Assembly (NCBI GenBank): GCA_013202895.1
Contig: JABMPR010000225.1
Coordinates: 1-58,244 of the forward strand
Direction of reading: 5' to 3'
DNA length: 58,244 nt
Origin: a bacterium
GTDB taxonomy: Bacteria; Fidelibacterota; UBA8477; JABMPR01
Positions 27,501 to 34,936 of this stretch are shown in pieces. Position 1 is the stretch's first letter; each line of letters starts with the position of its first letter. A program made the translations under genes and the position numbers. Below the pieces are notes generated by a model. The model worked only from the letters and a program-made list of their open reading frames with translations. It did not search any database and had not been told where the DNA came from.

Positions 27501-27655
27501 TTGCACTTAATTCCTATTATGCTTTTCCAACTGCTTTTGAATTGGGGGCTTATTATGGCCTGGATGAGGTCTCGGTAACCACCAATAATGATGAGTTGAT
27601 CAGATATGGCGGGGAATGGCGCTATTACTGGAAGGTGTTGTTTGGTTTTGAATAG
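24533..27655 (+). CDS. Metallopeptidase-propeller-barrel fusion protein
   Basis: A 1040-residue exported protein with three parts. Residues 25-290 form a gluzincin-like peptidase domain with the zinc motif HEFTH at 121-125 and a likely third ligand E181 in WWAEGISQF. Residues about 300-610 are TolB/PD40-type propeller repeats (NFYPRWNKTGNALGFIS, NPVWSPSGDKIAFVN, TLRWSPDGRSIIFDY). The C-terminal 400 residues look like an outer-membrane barrel, with LPGLRGYPFYSMKGSRRF near 900 resembling the BamA/surface-antigen LRGY strand. A CDRC pair lies near residue 410. It overlaps the preceding gene by four bases. Probably an outer-membrane peptidase facing outward or inward; the substrate is unknown. 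Confidence 0.78.
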   Translation: MRSIPCIVCILLFTGVGFSQGFNHPELEWKTIEGEHFIVHYHQNTSWTANEALHVADDIFPAITSLYQYQPEEKTHIIIRDTDDYANGGAYYYDNKIEIWAMPLDYALRGSHYWLRDVITHEFTHIISLRAARKMPGNVPAAYFQVISYEPERREDVLYGYPNGIASYPLPSVSVPMWWAEGISQFQTDSMRWDWWDSIRDMMLRDRIKYDKVLTLNEMDGFGKVGIGNESVYDHGFSFVGYLAQEFGQDIIRRITTRISKLSHYGFYTAMEAETGVESKELWSRWKNDLATRQALSFEKNETISPIKFIQREGDANFYPRWNKTGNALGFISNAGETYLSRTALFVKDSTKDAELLVPGAEGFDWSPDSMVFVYARKEFYDGGIPDPRTKRHKNHHLDQLGQHQEAVSCDRCQFLMSGSRYSDLFIAHRDSLEIEEQLTFGERVKNPVWSPSGDKIAFVNLRDGTNNICIAFPGTPDSIQQLSFFEPGTQVYTLRWSPDGRSIIFDYTGGSNRDIAIYDTRDEKILPLLNEIWDERDPVFKDNYQILYSDDRTGVFNIYSYDIISGDNKRLTNVTGGAFQAEWHEDKMYYSLYDSLGFNIAVLDDSELLNTFTLPLDMSLERIIPPTWERHVEKLAAENYILQYGPMFLLPRLQIEIDQSKGDVLYKPGFYFFSDEILSNYSMVGGFGLAPNLDMDLFISTQYRGFLPTLTFEFYQMVRHTQEELWYYDHVWPAQSELTFSLTQGVLSADILIPPTHRLILDISASNYRTSIGLHTVGQGLPAGGISYDYFKGWDWGLKWSMSHINLRQERSINPSGYKASFSVRDNHHKFLDEYGYDESTERWGNIFSSYHYAKLNASGFYGYLLPVKGQFVISNETEINLIDNNRIDDFFYEFAGGLPGLRGYPFYSMKGSRRFVSTSTLRFPIFRDNYSRLAHMMLRDLYLGLHGQVGAAWSADPENVEIGELKSWMKHERDQIDLVRDVGVDLRFALNSYYAFPTAFELGAYYGLDEVSVTTNNDELIRYGGEWRYYWKVLFGFE

Positions 27656-28403
27656 ATTAAAAATTATAACCGTAATTTTATTTGTTGGTTTAGTCATTGG
27701 TTCAACGACCTTTGGTCGGGAACTTCACAATGCACCGACTAAACTGCCGGTCAATACCAAGATGATGACAAATTTTCTAAAATCTCTAATCATCCCCGGA
27801 TGGGGACAATGGTCCAATGGCAACAAAGTAAGAGCGGTAGCCTACCTCGCTGCAGAAGTTGCCAGTATTTATGGTTATCAGGAAAACTATTCCACAGGAA
27901 AAGATGGTGAAAGGGATTTCAAAAACTTTGCCAATGAACACTGGTATTACGGTCGCTGGTCACCAAATAATGATGGTGAAACAGCATGTGGCAATAATTT
28001 ACGTACCCACCAAATGCCTACACTTACGGATATTTATGGCAACGATATATATGATGATCTGGGCTTTCTAATTCCATTAAAGGATCACCATTTCTATGAG
28101 AATATTAGTAAATACCCTGAGTTCGTGTGTGGCTGGGATGATATTGCAGATCAATGGAGTGAAGACGAAAAAATTTATACACCTAACAAGTTGACATATA
28201 TTAAGATGAGAACCCTCTCCAATGACCATTACCGCAATGCCCAGGTAGCCGGGACACTTATCATGATAAATCATTTGGTCAGTGCCTTTGATGCTGCGTT
28301 GGGGACAGATATAACATCATTTGAGACAACTAATTTCACTGGAAAATTCTATATTAATCCGATGAATGCTGTAAACGGCATCAGACTGGAGGTAAAATTT
28401 TGA
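27642..28403 (+). CDS. Exported or membrane protein, DUF5683-like
   Basis: About 253 residues, unknown role. An N-terminal hydrophobic segment (LKIITVILFVGLVIGSTTFG) is followed near residue 45 by FLKSLIIPGWGQWSNGNKVRAVAYLAAEVASI, the short helix pair with the PGWGQ motif typical of DUF5683/TM2-like proteins. A polar region rich in Asp, Tyr and Asn follows, then IMINHLVSAFDAAL and a terminal NGIRLEVKF. No ATG is available: TTG 27642 has GGAAGG six bases upstream and is favoured over the TTG at 27648. It overlaps both neighbours, within the outer-membrane operon leading to bamD. Confidence 0.6.
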   Translation: MVLNRLKIITVILFVGLVIGSTTFGRELHNAPTKLPVNTKMMTNFLKSLIIPGWGQWSNGNKVRAVAYLAAEVASIYGYQENYSTGKDGERDFKNFANEHWYYGRWSPNNDGETACGNNLRTHQMPTLTDIYGNDIYDDLGFLIPLKDHHFYENISKYPEFVCGWDDIADQWSEDEKIYTPNKLTYIKMRTLSNDHYRNAQVAGTLIMINHLVSAFDAALGTDITSFETTNFTGKFYINPMNAVNGIRLEVKF

Positions 28404-29197
28404 TGGCTCGCTTTACCAGGACAATAAGATTTATTATTTTAGGTCTTTTAATGGGGATCACAATCCAATTTTGTGCCTCACAAAAGGGGGATCTCGAATC
28501 TACAGATATCGCTGAAACTTTTCAGCGGGGGATGGATTACTATGAAAAAAACAATTTCATCAAAGCCGAAGAACTCTTCACCTTTATTATCTATAATGAT
28601 CCAGGTGGTGCCTATGCTGATGATGCTCAATATTATCTCGCTGAAACCTATTTTGCCAGGGATGATCTGTTAGTCGCCATTAGTGAATATGATCGGCTCA
28701 TTAGACGCATGAAAAATTCTGAACTTGTAGAAGACGCTTTCTGGCGCAAGACCGAAGCCTATTGTGAATTATCTCCAGATTATCGACTTGAGAAGGATAT
28801 GACCGACAAGGCACTGCGTTATTTATATGATTTTGTTGAAATCTATCCTGAAAGCAAGTTTAGACCGGATGCCGAATCCCGCATTCTCGAGATGAAGGAA
28901 AAACTGGCCACCAAGTTGATTGAGACAGCCAAATTATATGATACCCTGCGTGAACATGAGTCTGCTTTGTTTTATTATGATAGCGTGATCGAAGATTATT
29001 CTGAAACTAGGCAATATGCTTCCGCCAGGTTGGGAAAAGCTGGTGATATGGCCATGCTTGAGCGTTGGAAAGAAGCCCGTGAACTACTGAATTCTATCGC
29101 TTTAGATGGACGTGATGATTTAAGTGCAAAAGAACTTATCAAATTGAAAACTCTGGCTGCAAAAATACTTGAAGAGACTGACTCACCAGGGAATTGA
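28400..29197 (+). CDS. bamD: BamD-like outer-membrane assembly lipoprotein
   Basis: BamD is the TPR lipoprotein that helps BamA insert barrel proteins into the outer membrane. The 265-residue protein fits the family: TFQRGMDYYEKNNFIKAEELF, GGAYADDAQYYLAETYFARDD, FVEIYPESKFRPDAESRI and a C-terminal YYDSVIEDYSETRQYASARLG. The expected lipid Cys is in QFCASQ; Phe at the -1 position is unusual for a lipobox, which normally has Gly, Ala or Ser. The ATG overlaps the preceding stop. The next gene, nadD, is 10 nt away. BamA is not in the window, though the 24533 gene has a BamA-like barrel end. Confidence 0.85.
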   Translation: MMARFTRTIRFIILGLLMGITIQFCASQKGDLESTDIAETFQRGMDYYEKNNFIKAEELFTFIIYNDPGGAYADDAQYYLAETYFARDDLLVAISEYDRLIRRMKNSELVEDAFWRKTEAYCELSPDYRLEKDMTDKALRYLYDFVEIYPESKFRPDAESRILEMKEKLATKLIETAKLYDTLREHESALFYYDSVIEDYSETRQYASARLGKAGDMAMLERWKEARELLNSIALDGRDDLSAKELIKLKTLAAKILEETDSPGN

Positions 29198-29207
29198 GTC
29201 CTAAGCC

Positions 29208-29804
29208 GTGAAACTATGTCTCTTTGGTGGTACATTTGATCCACCCCATAACGCTCATTTCATCATTGCTGAGGCTATCCGAGAATCACTGGATCTGAAC
29301 AAGATCGTATTCATTCCGGCCTATAATCCACCACACAAATTTGACAGTAAACCGGTAACAGCAGTTGAACACCGTACTGCTATGTTGAAATTGTGTATTG
29401 ACGATGTTCCTCAATTTGAGTTTTCCGATATCGAACTAAAAAGGGGGGGCGTGTCATATACAATTGATACCATTAGGGAAATAAAGCAGAATCTTGGTAT
29501 CAAGTCTCAGGATTTACACTTTCTTATAGGCAGTGACAGCCTCGCACAATTTAAGTCATGGCGCCAGTGGGGCGACATCCTGAAGGAGAGTAGGGTCGTT
29601 GTTGCAAGGCGTCCTCGCTTCGAAAAAACAGATATCGATGCAGATTTAATCGATCAGGTGACTTTTTTAAATCTGCCCCGTATGGAGATATCAAGTACAG
29701 AGATACGAGATCGTTTTTATAGCGATCGCATGACACGTTTCTATGTTCCGGCAGTCATTTCAGACTATATTAAAAAACATAAACTTTATGGAACAGAATA
29801 TTGA
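29208..29804 (+). CDS. nadD: Nicotinate-nucleotide adenylyltransferase
   Basis: NadD adenylates nicotinate mononucleotide to deamido-NAD in NAD synthesis. The 198-residue protein has the nucleotidyltransferase motif LFGGTFDPPHNAHF at the N-terminus, PAYNPPHKFD, the LHFLIGSDSLAQFKSW segment, and the closing motif ISSTEIRDR. The start is GTG with weak upstream Shine-Dalgarno sequence. Its end overlaps the exchanger gene, so both are read from the bamD transcript. Confidence 0.96.
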   Translation: MKLCLFGGTFDPPHNAHFIIAEAIRESLDLNKIVFIPAYNPPHKFDSKPVTAVEHRTAMLKLCIDDVPQFEFSDIELKRGGVSYTIDTIREIKQNLGIKSQDLHFLIGSDSLAQFKSWRQWGDILKESRVVVARRPRFEKTDIDADLIDQVTFLNLPRMEISSTEIRDRFYSDRMTRFYVPAVISDYIKKHKLYGTEY

Positions 29805-30793
29805 ACGCACTGGTCAATTCAATCGGTATGGTGGGAAACAGCATTATCATTGCAATGAGTGCTGCCCTACTATTCTTAGGTGCCGATTGGCTTGTACAAG
29901 GGGGGAGCCGCCTCGCTAAACAATTTGGTGTAAAACCCCTAATTGTAGGCTTATCGATTGTTGCATTTGGGACATCGATGCCTGAATTTGTGGTCAGTCT
30001 GATCGCCAATGTCTGGCAAGATTCTTCTACGATTGCAATTGGAAATATCATTGGGAGCAATGTCACCAATATCGGGCTAATCCTGGGTCTCAGTGGTCTT
30101 ATCTTTCCAATCACCCTCCATTTCAGCCGCATTTACAAAGGACTTCTCTTTCTTTTTGCCATCAGTCTTCTGCTATATGTTTTGTCCCTGGATGGAGCTA
30201 TTACCAGATGGGAAGGACTTAGTATGGTCCTTATCCTACTTGCATATGTACTTTACTTGTATTGGCATCCCCAAGAGGTCCCTGATAACGAAATAACCCC
30301 GGAATTGGGGACATATCGCAACAATATTTTGCTGGTGGTAGTCGGGAGCGTGGCGCTTTCTTTTGGTGCATGGCTATTTGTCAAAAGCGCTGTCTGGATT
30401 GCAGATGAATTTAATATCTCCAAAATGGTGATAGGTTTAACCATTGTTGCTGTTGGCACAAGCCTACCTGAGTTGGCAACCTCATTAGTTGCCGCATTTC
30501 GGAAACATGGTGAAATATCCGTTGGGAATATCATAGGCAGTAATATTTTTAATATCCTATTTATTATGGGTGGTGTTGGATTTATTAAGCCGCTGAGTGT
30601 AATGGAAACTATGACTGTTGAGGGACAAAGTGTTCAAATATTTCCACACACGCAATATATCATTATGATGATATTCGGTCTCGTTCTGATTCCACTTGGA
30701 TTGCGTCATCGCATTGGCCGTTTGACTGGTACAATTCTTGTCTCAGGATATATTGCTTTTTATATCTACCTGTTTTTCGGTAGCGTTGGATAG
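29801..30793 (+). CDS. CaCA-type Na+/Ca2+ exchanger family protein
   Basis: A 330-residue inner-membrane antiporter of the YrbG/CaCA group with ten to eleven helices in two homologous halves. Both alpha-repeats are clear: GLSIVAFGTSMPEFVVSLIA with AIGNIIGSNVTNIGLILGLS, and GLTIVAVGTSLPELATSLVA with SVGNIIGSNIFNILFIMGG. The acidic residues in the GTS(M/L)PE motifs bind the cation. Ion specificity cannot be read from sequence. The start is a TTG overlapping nadD. Confidence 0.93.
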   Translation: MNALVNSIGMVGNSIIIAMSAALLFLGADWLVQGGSRLAKQFGVKPLIVGLSIVAFGTSMPEFVVSLIANVWQDSSTIAIGNIIGSNVTNIGLILGLSGLIFPITLHFSRIYKGLLFLFAISLLLYVLSLDGAITRWEGLSMVLILLAYVLYLYWHPQEVPDNEITPELGTYRNNILLVVVGSVALSFGAWLFVKSAVWIADEFNISKMVIGLTIVAVGTSLPELATSLVAAFRKHGEISVGNIIGSNIFNILFIMGGVGFIKPLSVMETMTVEGQSVQIFPHTQYIIMMIFGLVLIPLGLRHRIGRLTGTILVSGYIAFYIYLFFGSVG

Positions 30794-30809
30794 GACTTCT
30801 CCTTCCAAA

Positions 30810-31565
30810 ATGGAAACGCAGAACCTTCTCAATATTCAACCCTATCAGCGCCTGGCTGCCTATTATGATCAACTCATGGACTATATTGATTATGATATTT
30901 GGGTAGCTGATATAGAAGAACTGACAAAATCTTTTAAATCCGATTCAAAATGGCTGGATATATCATGCGGCACCGGATCTATGGCACTCAGACTTGCCCG
31001 ACTTGGTCGAAATATGACCGCTGTGGATCTTAGCCCACACATGATCGATATTGCAGCTGCTAAAGCAAAATCAGATGGGGTCCAAATAAATTTTCAAGTT
31101 GGAGATATGCTCACCTTTAATAACAATGAGCACTATGATGTCATAATCAATTTGCACGATGGCTTAAATTATCTTCTCACAACGACCGATATTCAGGTCT
31201 TCCTGGCAAACACCTTTGCACTATTGAAACCTGGCGGAGTACTACTCTTTGATGTGGTCACCCCGCTTTTATGCCAGACTCATTTTCGGGGTTATCGTGA
31301 AATTTTCAATGACGATCAAGGTGGCTACGAACGCTACACCAATTATGATCCCATCACTCAACTGGCAGAATCTATTTTCACTCTGCAAACGAACCAAGAC
31401 GATACGAGTGAGGTTGAAACTCATATTCAAAAGGCATATGAACTGAGTGATGTTGAGGGTTTTTGTCGCGATTCTAAATTTAAATCCTGGCAGATTTTAG
31501 ATGATGAATCCATGGAAGCGGGTGATGCTGAATCTGAGCGCTATCTGGTACGGCTGATAAAATAA
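30810..31565 (+). CDS. Class I SAM-dependent methyltransferase
   Basis: A 251-residue protein with the Rossmann SAM-binding signature DSKWLDISCGTGSMALRLARLGRN, followed by AVDLSPHMIDIAAAKAKSDG and, after a strand, YDVIINLHDGLNYL; PGGVLLFDVVTP is the post-IV motif. The substrate is unknown; the C-terminal 60 residues (AESIFTLQTNQDDTSEVETH to the YLVRLIK end) match small-molecule methyltransferases more than rRNA ones. ATG 30810 is preferred over the track's 30738 start, which lies inside the exchanger gene. Two bases separate it from ftsE. Confidence 0.85.
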   Translation: METQNLLNIQPYQRLAAYYDQLMDYIDYDIWVADIEELTKSFKSDSKWLDISCGTGSMALRLARLGRNMTAVDLSPHMIDIAAAKAKSDGVQINFQVGDMLTFNNNEHYDVIINLHDGLNYLLTTTDIQVFLANTFALLKPGGVLLFDVVTPLLCQTHFRGYREIFNDDQGGYERYTNYDPITQLAESIFTLQTNQDDTSEVETHIQKAYELSDVEGFCRDSKFKSWQILDDESMEAGDAESERYLVRLIK

Positions 31566-31567
31566 TT

Positions 31568-32230
31568 ATGATCCATTTTGATAAAGTTCATTTACGCTTC
31601 GACACTGGAATCTCCTTGAGAGACCTTTCCTTCGACATTCAGAAAAATGAATTTGTGTATCTTTTTGGACCTTCTGGAAGCGGCAAATCCTCCGTCCTGA
31701 ATTTGATCTATATGGATCTTTTTCCAAATGACGGAGATGTAAAGATATTCGATTACAATTCCAGTGCTGTCAAAAGGCGTGATATCGCAAATGTTAGACA
31801 AAAAATTGGGATGATTTTTCAGGACTTCAAACTTCTGGCCGACAGAGACGTATTTAGTAACATATCTTTGCCGCTTGAACTTCAGGGTTTCAAATCGAAT
31901 GCTGTTAAATCGAAGGTAGTCAGGCAGGCGGATGCGCTTGGGCTACGATCTAGATTGACTCATTATCCCAGCGAATTGTCAGTCGGTGAGCAGCAGAAAG
32001 TTGCATTAGCTCGTTCCATGATCTTGTCACCGGATATCCTCCTGGCGGATGAGCCGACTGCACATCTCGATGAAAAATCAACCGCTGATGTACTAGATTG
32101 GATCTGGAAAGTTCACGAAGCTGGAACAAGCGTTTTATTTGCGACTCATAACGAACAGTTGCTTAAACAAAACCCTGCCAGAAAAATAACCCTCTCAGCA
32201 GGTGAGATTGTTGAGGATCGATCATTTTGA
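31568..32230 (+). CDS. ftsE: Cell-division ABC ATPase FtsE
   Basis: FtsE binds FtsX and powers activation of periplasmic cell-wall hydrolases at division. The 220-residue protein has Walker A GPSGSGKSS near 36, the Q-loop IGMIFQDFKLLADRDVFSN typical of FtsE, Walker B ILLADEPTAHLD and switch LFATHN. The ABC signature is LSVGEQQK rather than LSGGEQQ(R/K): the second Gly is Val. The stop overlaps the TTG start of ftsX. The gene pair order is standard; no EnvC-type hydrolase activator follows. Confidence 0.93.
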   Translation: MIHFDKVHLRFDTGISLRDLSFDIQKNEFVYLFGPSGSGKSSVLNLIYMDLFPNDGDVKIFDYNSSAVKRRDIANVRQKIGMIFQDFKLLADRDVFSNISLPLELQGFKSNAVKSKVVRQADALGLRSRLTHYPSELSVGEQQKVALARSMILSPDILLADEPTAHLDEKSTADVLDWIWKVHEAGTSVLFATHNEQLLKQNPARKITLSAGEIVEDRSF

Positions 32231-33099
32231 AGCTAGGCTACATAATTCGAGAGGGGATAATCGGGATCCGACGATCAAGAATGCCCTTCATGATATCTGT
32301 ATTCTCCTTAACGGTTGCCTTAGCCTTAGTGGGAATCGGGACACTTGCTGTAGACAATGGTCTACAATATATTGGGGATCTGCAGGCAGATTATGATCTT
32401 GAAGTGTTTTTGGAAAATGAAACAAATACTATTCAAAAACGAGAGATCGCAAAGATTATATCCGAATATCCTGGTGTATTCCGCATGGATTATCTTTCAA
32501 AAGAAGATGCAGCTGCACTTTATAATGCCGAGTTTGGTGAAGATGTACTTTCCCTCCTCGATGATAATCCTTTACCAAGCTCATTTAGAGTCACGTTCTC
32601 AGAAGATTATAGGTCTGCACTTTATATACAATCTTTTATCCAATCAATTGCGCTATTAGATGCTGTTGACGAAGTGATGTTCAAAAAGGATCTTTTTGAT
32701 CGAGTCCAGGGCATCTTGAAATCAATTTATGCCCTGGCTGCTGCAGCAATCTTTCTGATTATTCTTTCTACAGTTTTTTTGACAGCCAATAATTTGCGCT
32801 TAATGATACTTGCCCGTTATGAGTTTATAGAAACAGTCCGACTTTTGGGTGCCAGTGATTTTATGGTCAAAGCGCCTATTTTTCTCGAAGGGGGCATCTT
32901 GGGATTTATAGGCGGTATTATAGCTGTGCTAATCATAGCAGGTCTTGAAACGGCCTTAGAAACCTATCATATTATCGATTTACCGGTTCGAATCCTGCAC
33001 CATCCGGAAGTAATCATCGGAATGCTTCTTTTTGGAATGAGCCTTTCAGCTCTGGGTGTTTTGAAGGCAGTTCGGCGAATGCTTCGATTTGTAAGCTGA
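32227..33099 (+). CDS. ftsX: Cell-division membrane protein FtsX
   Basis: FtsX is the four-helix membrane partner of FtsE with a large periplasmic loop that contacts hydrolases or their activators. The 290-residue protein shows the first helix (FMISVFSLTVALALVGIGTLAV), the periplasmic domain with YDLEVFLENET and the MDYLSKEDAAALYNAEFG segment, then the three C-terminal helices (AAAAIFLIILSTVFLTANNL, IFLEGGILGFIGGIIAVLII and the last one). The start is a TTG overlapping the ftsE stop; it is the family's normal length. Confidence 0.94.
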   Translation: MKLGYIIREGIIGIRRSRMPFMISVFSLTVALALVGIGTLAVDNGLQYIGDLQADYDLEVFLENETNTIQKREIAKIISEYPGVFRMDYLSKEDAAALYNAEFGEDVLSLLDDNPLPSSFRVTFSEDYRSALYIQSFIQSIALLDAVDEVMFKKDLFDRVQGILKSIYALAAAAIFLIILSTVFLTANNLRLMILARYEFIETVRLLGASDFMVKAPIFLEGGILGFIGGIIAVLIIAGLETALETYHIIDLPVRILHHPEVIIGMLLFGMSLSALGVLKAVRRMLRFVS

Positions 33100-33288
33100 T
33101 ACCCTTCATCACTTTTCGAGGCAAATAATTATTTTAAGCCTGGTTTTCTACCATCTCATGGTAGCAGTTCAAGACACAATGCGATAATTATACCATAATG
33201 TCAATTGTGGGTCCCCATCCCTTATATAGCACTCTTTCAGCATTTAAAACCTTGTATTAAATGAGACGAAAAATTATTATGCTTGGTC
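33100..33288 (+). promoter_or_regulatory. Spacer upstream of hrcA: hairpin and half CIRCE
   Basis: CTACCAT, CTC, ATGGTAG (33148-33164) is a perfect 7-bp stem with a 3-nt loop but no T-run. At 33226-33234 ATAGCACTC resembles the left arm of the CIRCE operator (TTAGCACTC), but the right arm GAGTGCTAA is not found at the expected spacing. TTGTAT and TATTAT with 17 bases between them lie at 33254-33282 and could be a promoter close to the start codon. Regulation of the hrcA operon by HrcA itself is expected from the family but is not proven here. Confidence 0.35.
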
Positions 33289-34344
33289 ATGATACGCAAT
33301 GAAGAAAACCAGCCGCAAGAACTAAAATCCCGCGAGGAAAAAGTCCTCAAATGGTTAGTAAGGGATTATGTTACCTCAGGCAATCCCGTGGGTTCATCCA
33401 GGCTGGTTGCGATGGACTATTTTCAAGTTGGCTCGGCTACCCTTCGACATGTTTTGAGTGATCTGGAAATGGGTGGATATTTATTTCAGCCCCATACATC
33501 GGCAGGTCGAATACCAACTGAAAAGGGATATCGATATTTTGTTGATCGTCTCATGCGCACTGAAGTCCCTGAACCTGAGGTGAAATTGGATTACGAATCA
33601 GGATTGGATGACATAGGCCGTGATCTTGATCGCTTAATTAAGAATACTGCTCAATTCCTGGGGGATATGTCTCATGCTTTAGTGCTCATGTCAAAACCCC
33701 AGGAAAATACTACTCGGATTAGATCACTGGCACTGCATGAGCTAGATCATGAAACCATTCTACTCATCGTGCACATGTCTCTCGAGCAAGTAAAGACCAT
33801 TGCTTTTGAATTAGAGAGTCAACTTTCTAGAACCGTACTCCGTGAAGCTGAAAATATTTTAAATGATCTTTTCGCAGATATGGAGATAGAAGATGTCCAG
33901 AATCTAGTAAAAAATGAAACAACTAAAGTGGCCTGCAAAAATCCAATCATCGATCAGATTCTGAAACGATTTGGTGCAGTACTTTCCAGCTCTTCAAGCA
34001 GCGAATATCGGGTTTATGGAGCGCATCAACTTTTACACTATCCTGAGATAGTAGCACCCGGTAATCTTGAAATCCTGCTAGAAGCAATCGAGACAGATAG
34101 TTTGCAGAGGTATTTACCAGCTCCAATGCTATCTGGTAAACCCTGTATTCTTATCGGGGGCGAGCTTGGTAAAAATTTATTCAACAATATGTCTCTCGTC
34201 TCAATCGCCTATAACGGAGCTAATTGCAGTGGTGAGATTCATATCCTGGGACCGACCAGAATGCCTTATGAACGAATAGTTGGGCTGGCAGAGTTTACTG
34301 CAGAAAAATTAGAAATATTAATTAATACGAAATACATAAAGTGA
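33289..34344 (+). CDS. hrcA: Heat-inducible transcription repressor HrcA
   Basis: HrcA represses chaperone operons through CIRCE elements. The 351-residue protein begins with a winged-helix domain (REEKVLKWLVRDYVTSGNPVGSSRLV, then SATLRHVLSDLEMGGYLFQPHTSAGRIPTEKGYRYFVD), the family hallmark, followed by the GAF-like dimerisation domain ending near ILGPTRMPYERIVGLAEF. ATG 33289 is chosen over the TTG two codons upstream. It is followed by grpE and dnaJ, the common heat-shock order without dnaK. Confidence 0.94.
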   Translation: MIRNEENQPQELKSREEKVLKWLVRDYVTSGNPVGSSRLVAMDYFQVGSATLRHVLSDLEMGGYLFQPHTSAGRIPTEKGYRYFVDRLMRTEVPEPEVKLDYESGLDDIGRDLDRLIKNTAQFLGDMSHALVLMSKPQENTTRIRSLALHELDHETILLIVHMSLEQVKTIAFELESQLSRTVLREAENILNDLFADMEIEDVQNLVKNETTKVACKNPIIDQILKRFGAVLSSSSSSEYRVYGAHQLLHYPEIVAPGNLEILLEAIETDSLQRYLPAPMLSGKPCILIGGELGKNLFNNMSLVSIAYNGANCSGEIHILGPTRMPYERIVGLAEFTAEKLEILINTKYIK

Positions 34345-34346
34345 TA

Positions 34347-34934
34347 ATGGTAGAGAAAAAAAAGAGTACACCTAAGAAAAAGACTGTCCCTCGCAAACCT
34401 GAAGCAAAACCAAAATTAACCGCCCGCGAGAAAGCAATGTCCAAAACCATTGTTAAACTGGAGGATTTAGTAGTAGATCTTGAGTTAAAAATGGAGGACA
34501 ATCGGGAACGGGTACGGCTGGCAGAAGAGAAAATGTTGCGGGTTGTTGCAGAATATGAAAATGGCAAAAAACGAATGGCTCGGGAGAAAGAACGTTCATT
34601 GGTTTTTGCCAAAGATCGTGTGATACTAGGATTATTTCCGATTATTGACAATCTTGAACGATCTGCCAAGTATGAAAAAGAGCATGAGGAAGTAGACACT
34701 CAGAAACATGGGGTCACACTCGTACTTGAACAAATCAAGAAGTTCTTGTTGGAGATCGATAATGTCGAGAGTTTCGATCCCATCGGCGAACCATTTGATC
34801 CAGAATTACATGAGGCAATGGCCATGCAGCCTGCCAAGGATGTAAAATCAGGTATGGTCATTGAGGTTTTTGAAAAAGGCTATAAAGCCGGTGATCGAAT
34901 TTTACGCGCTGCAAAAGTAATCGTGAGTCAATAA
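34347..34934 (+). CDS. grpE: Nucleotide exchange factor GrpE
   Basis: GrpE releases ADP from DnaK. The 195-residue protein has a Lys/Pro-rich leader, a long coiled coil (residues 30-85, ENRERVRLAEEKMLRVVAEY-like heptads), and the C-terminal beta domain with ESFDPIGEPFDPELHEAMAM and the GYKAGDRILRAAKVIVS end, all GrpE hallmarks. A GTG at 34341 overlaps the hrcA stop, but the ATG two codons later is equally possible and chosen here. dnaJ follows after two bases; dnaK is absent from the window. Confidence 0.94.
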   Translation: MVEKKKSTPKKKTVPRKPEAKPKLTAREKAMSKTIVKLEDLVVDLELKMEDNRERVRLAEEKMLRVVAEYENGKKRMAREKERSLVFAKDRVILGLFPIIDNLERSAKYEKEHEEVDTQKHGVTLVLEQIKKFLLEIDNVESFDPIGEPFDPELHEAMAMQPAKDVKSGMVIEVFEKGYKAGDRILRAAKVIVSQ

Positions 34935-34936
34935 TT

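Noticed and set aside
33226-33234. ATAGCACTC as a CIRCE operator upstream of hrcA
   Set aside because: Only the left arm is present; no GAGTGCTAA arm at the nine-base spacing. Kept as a weak note only.
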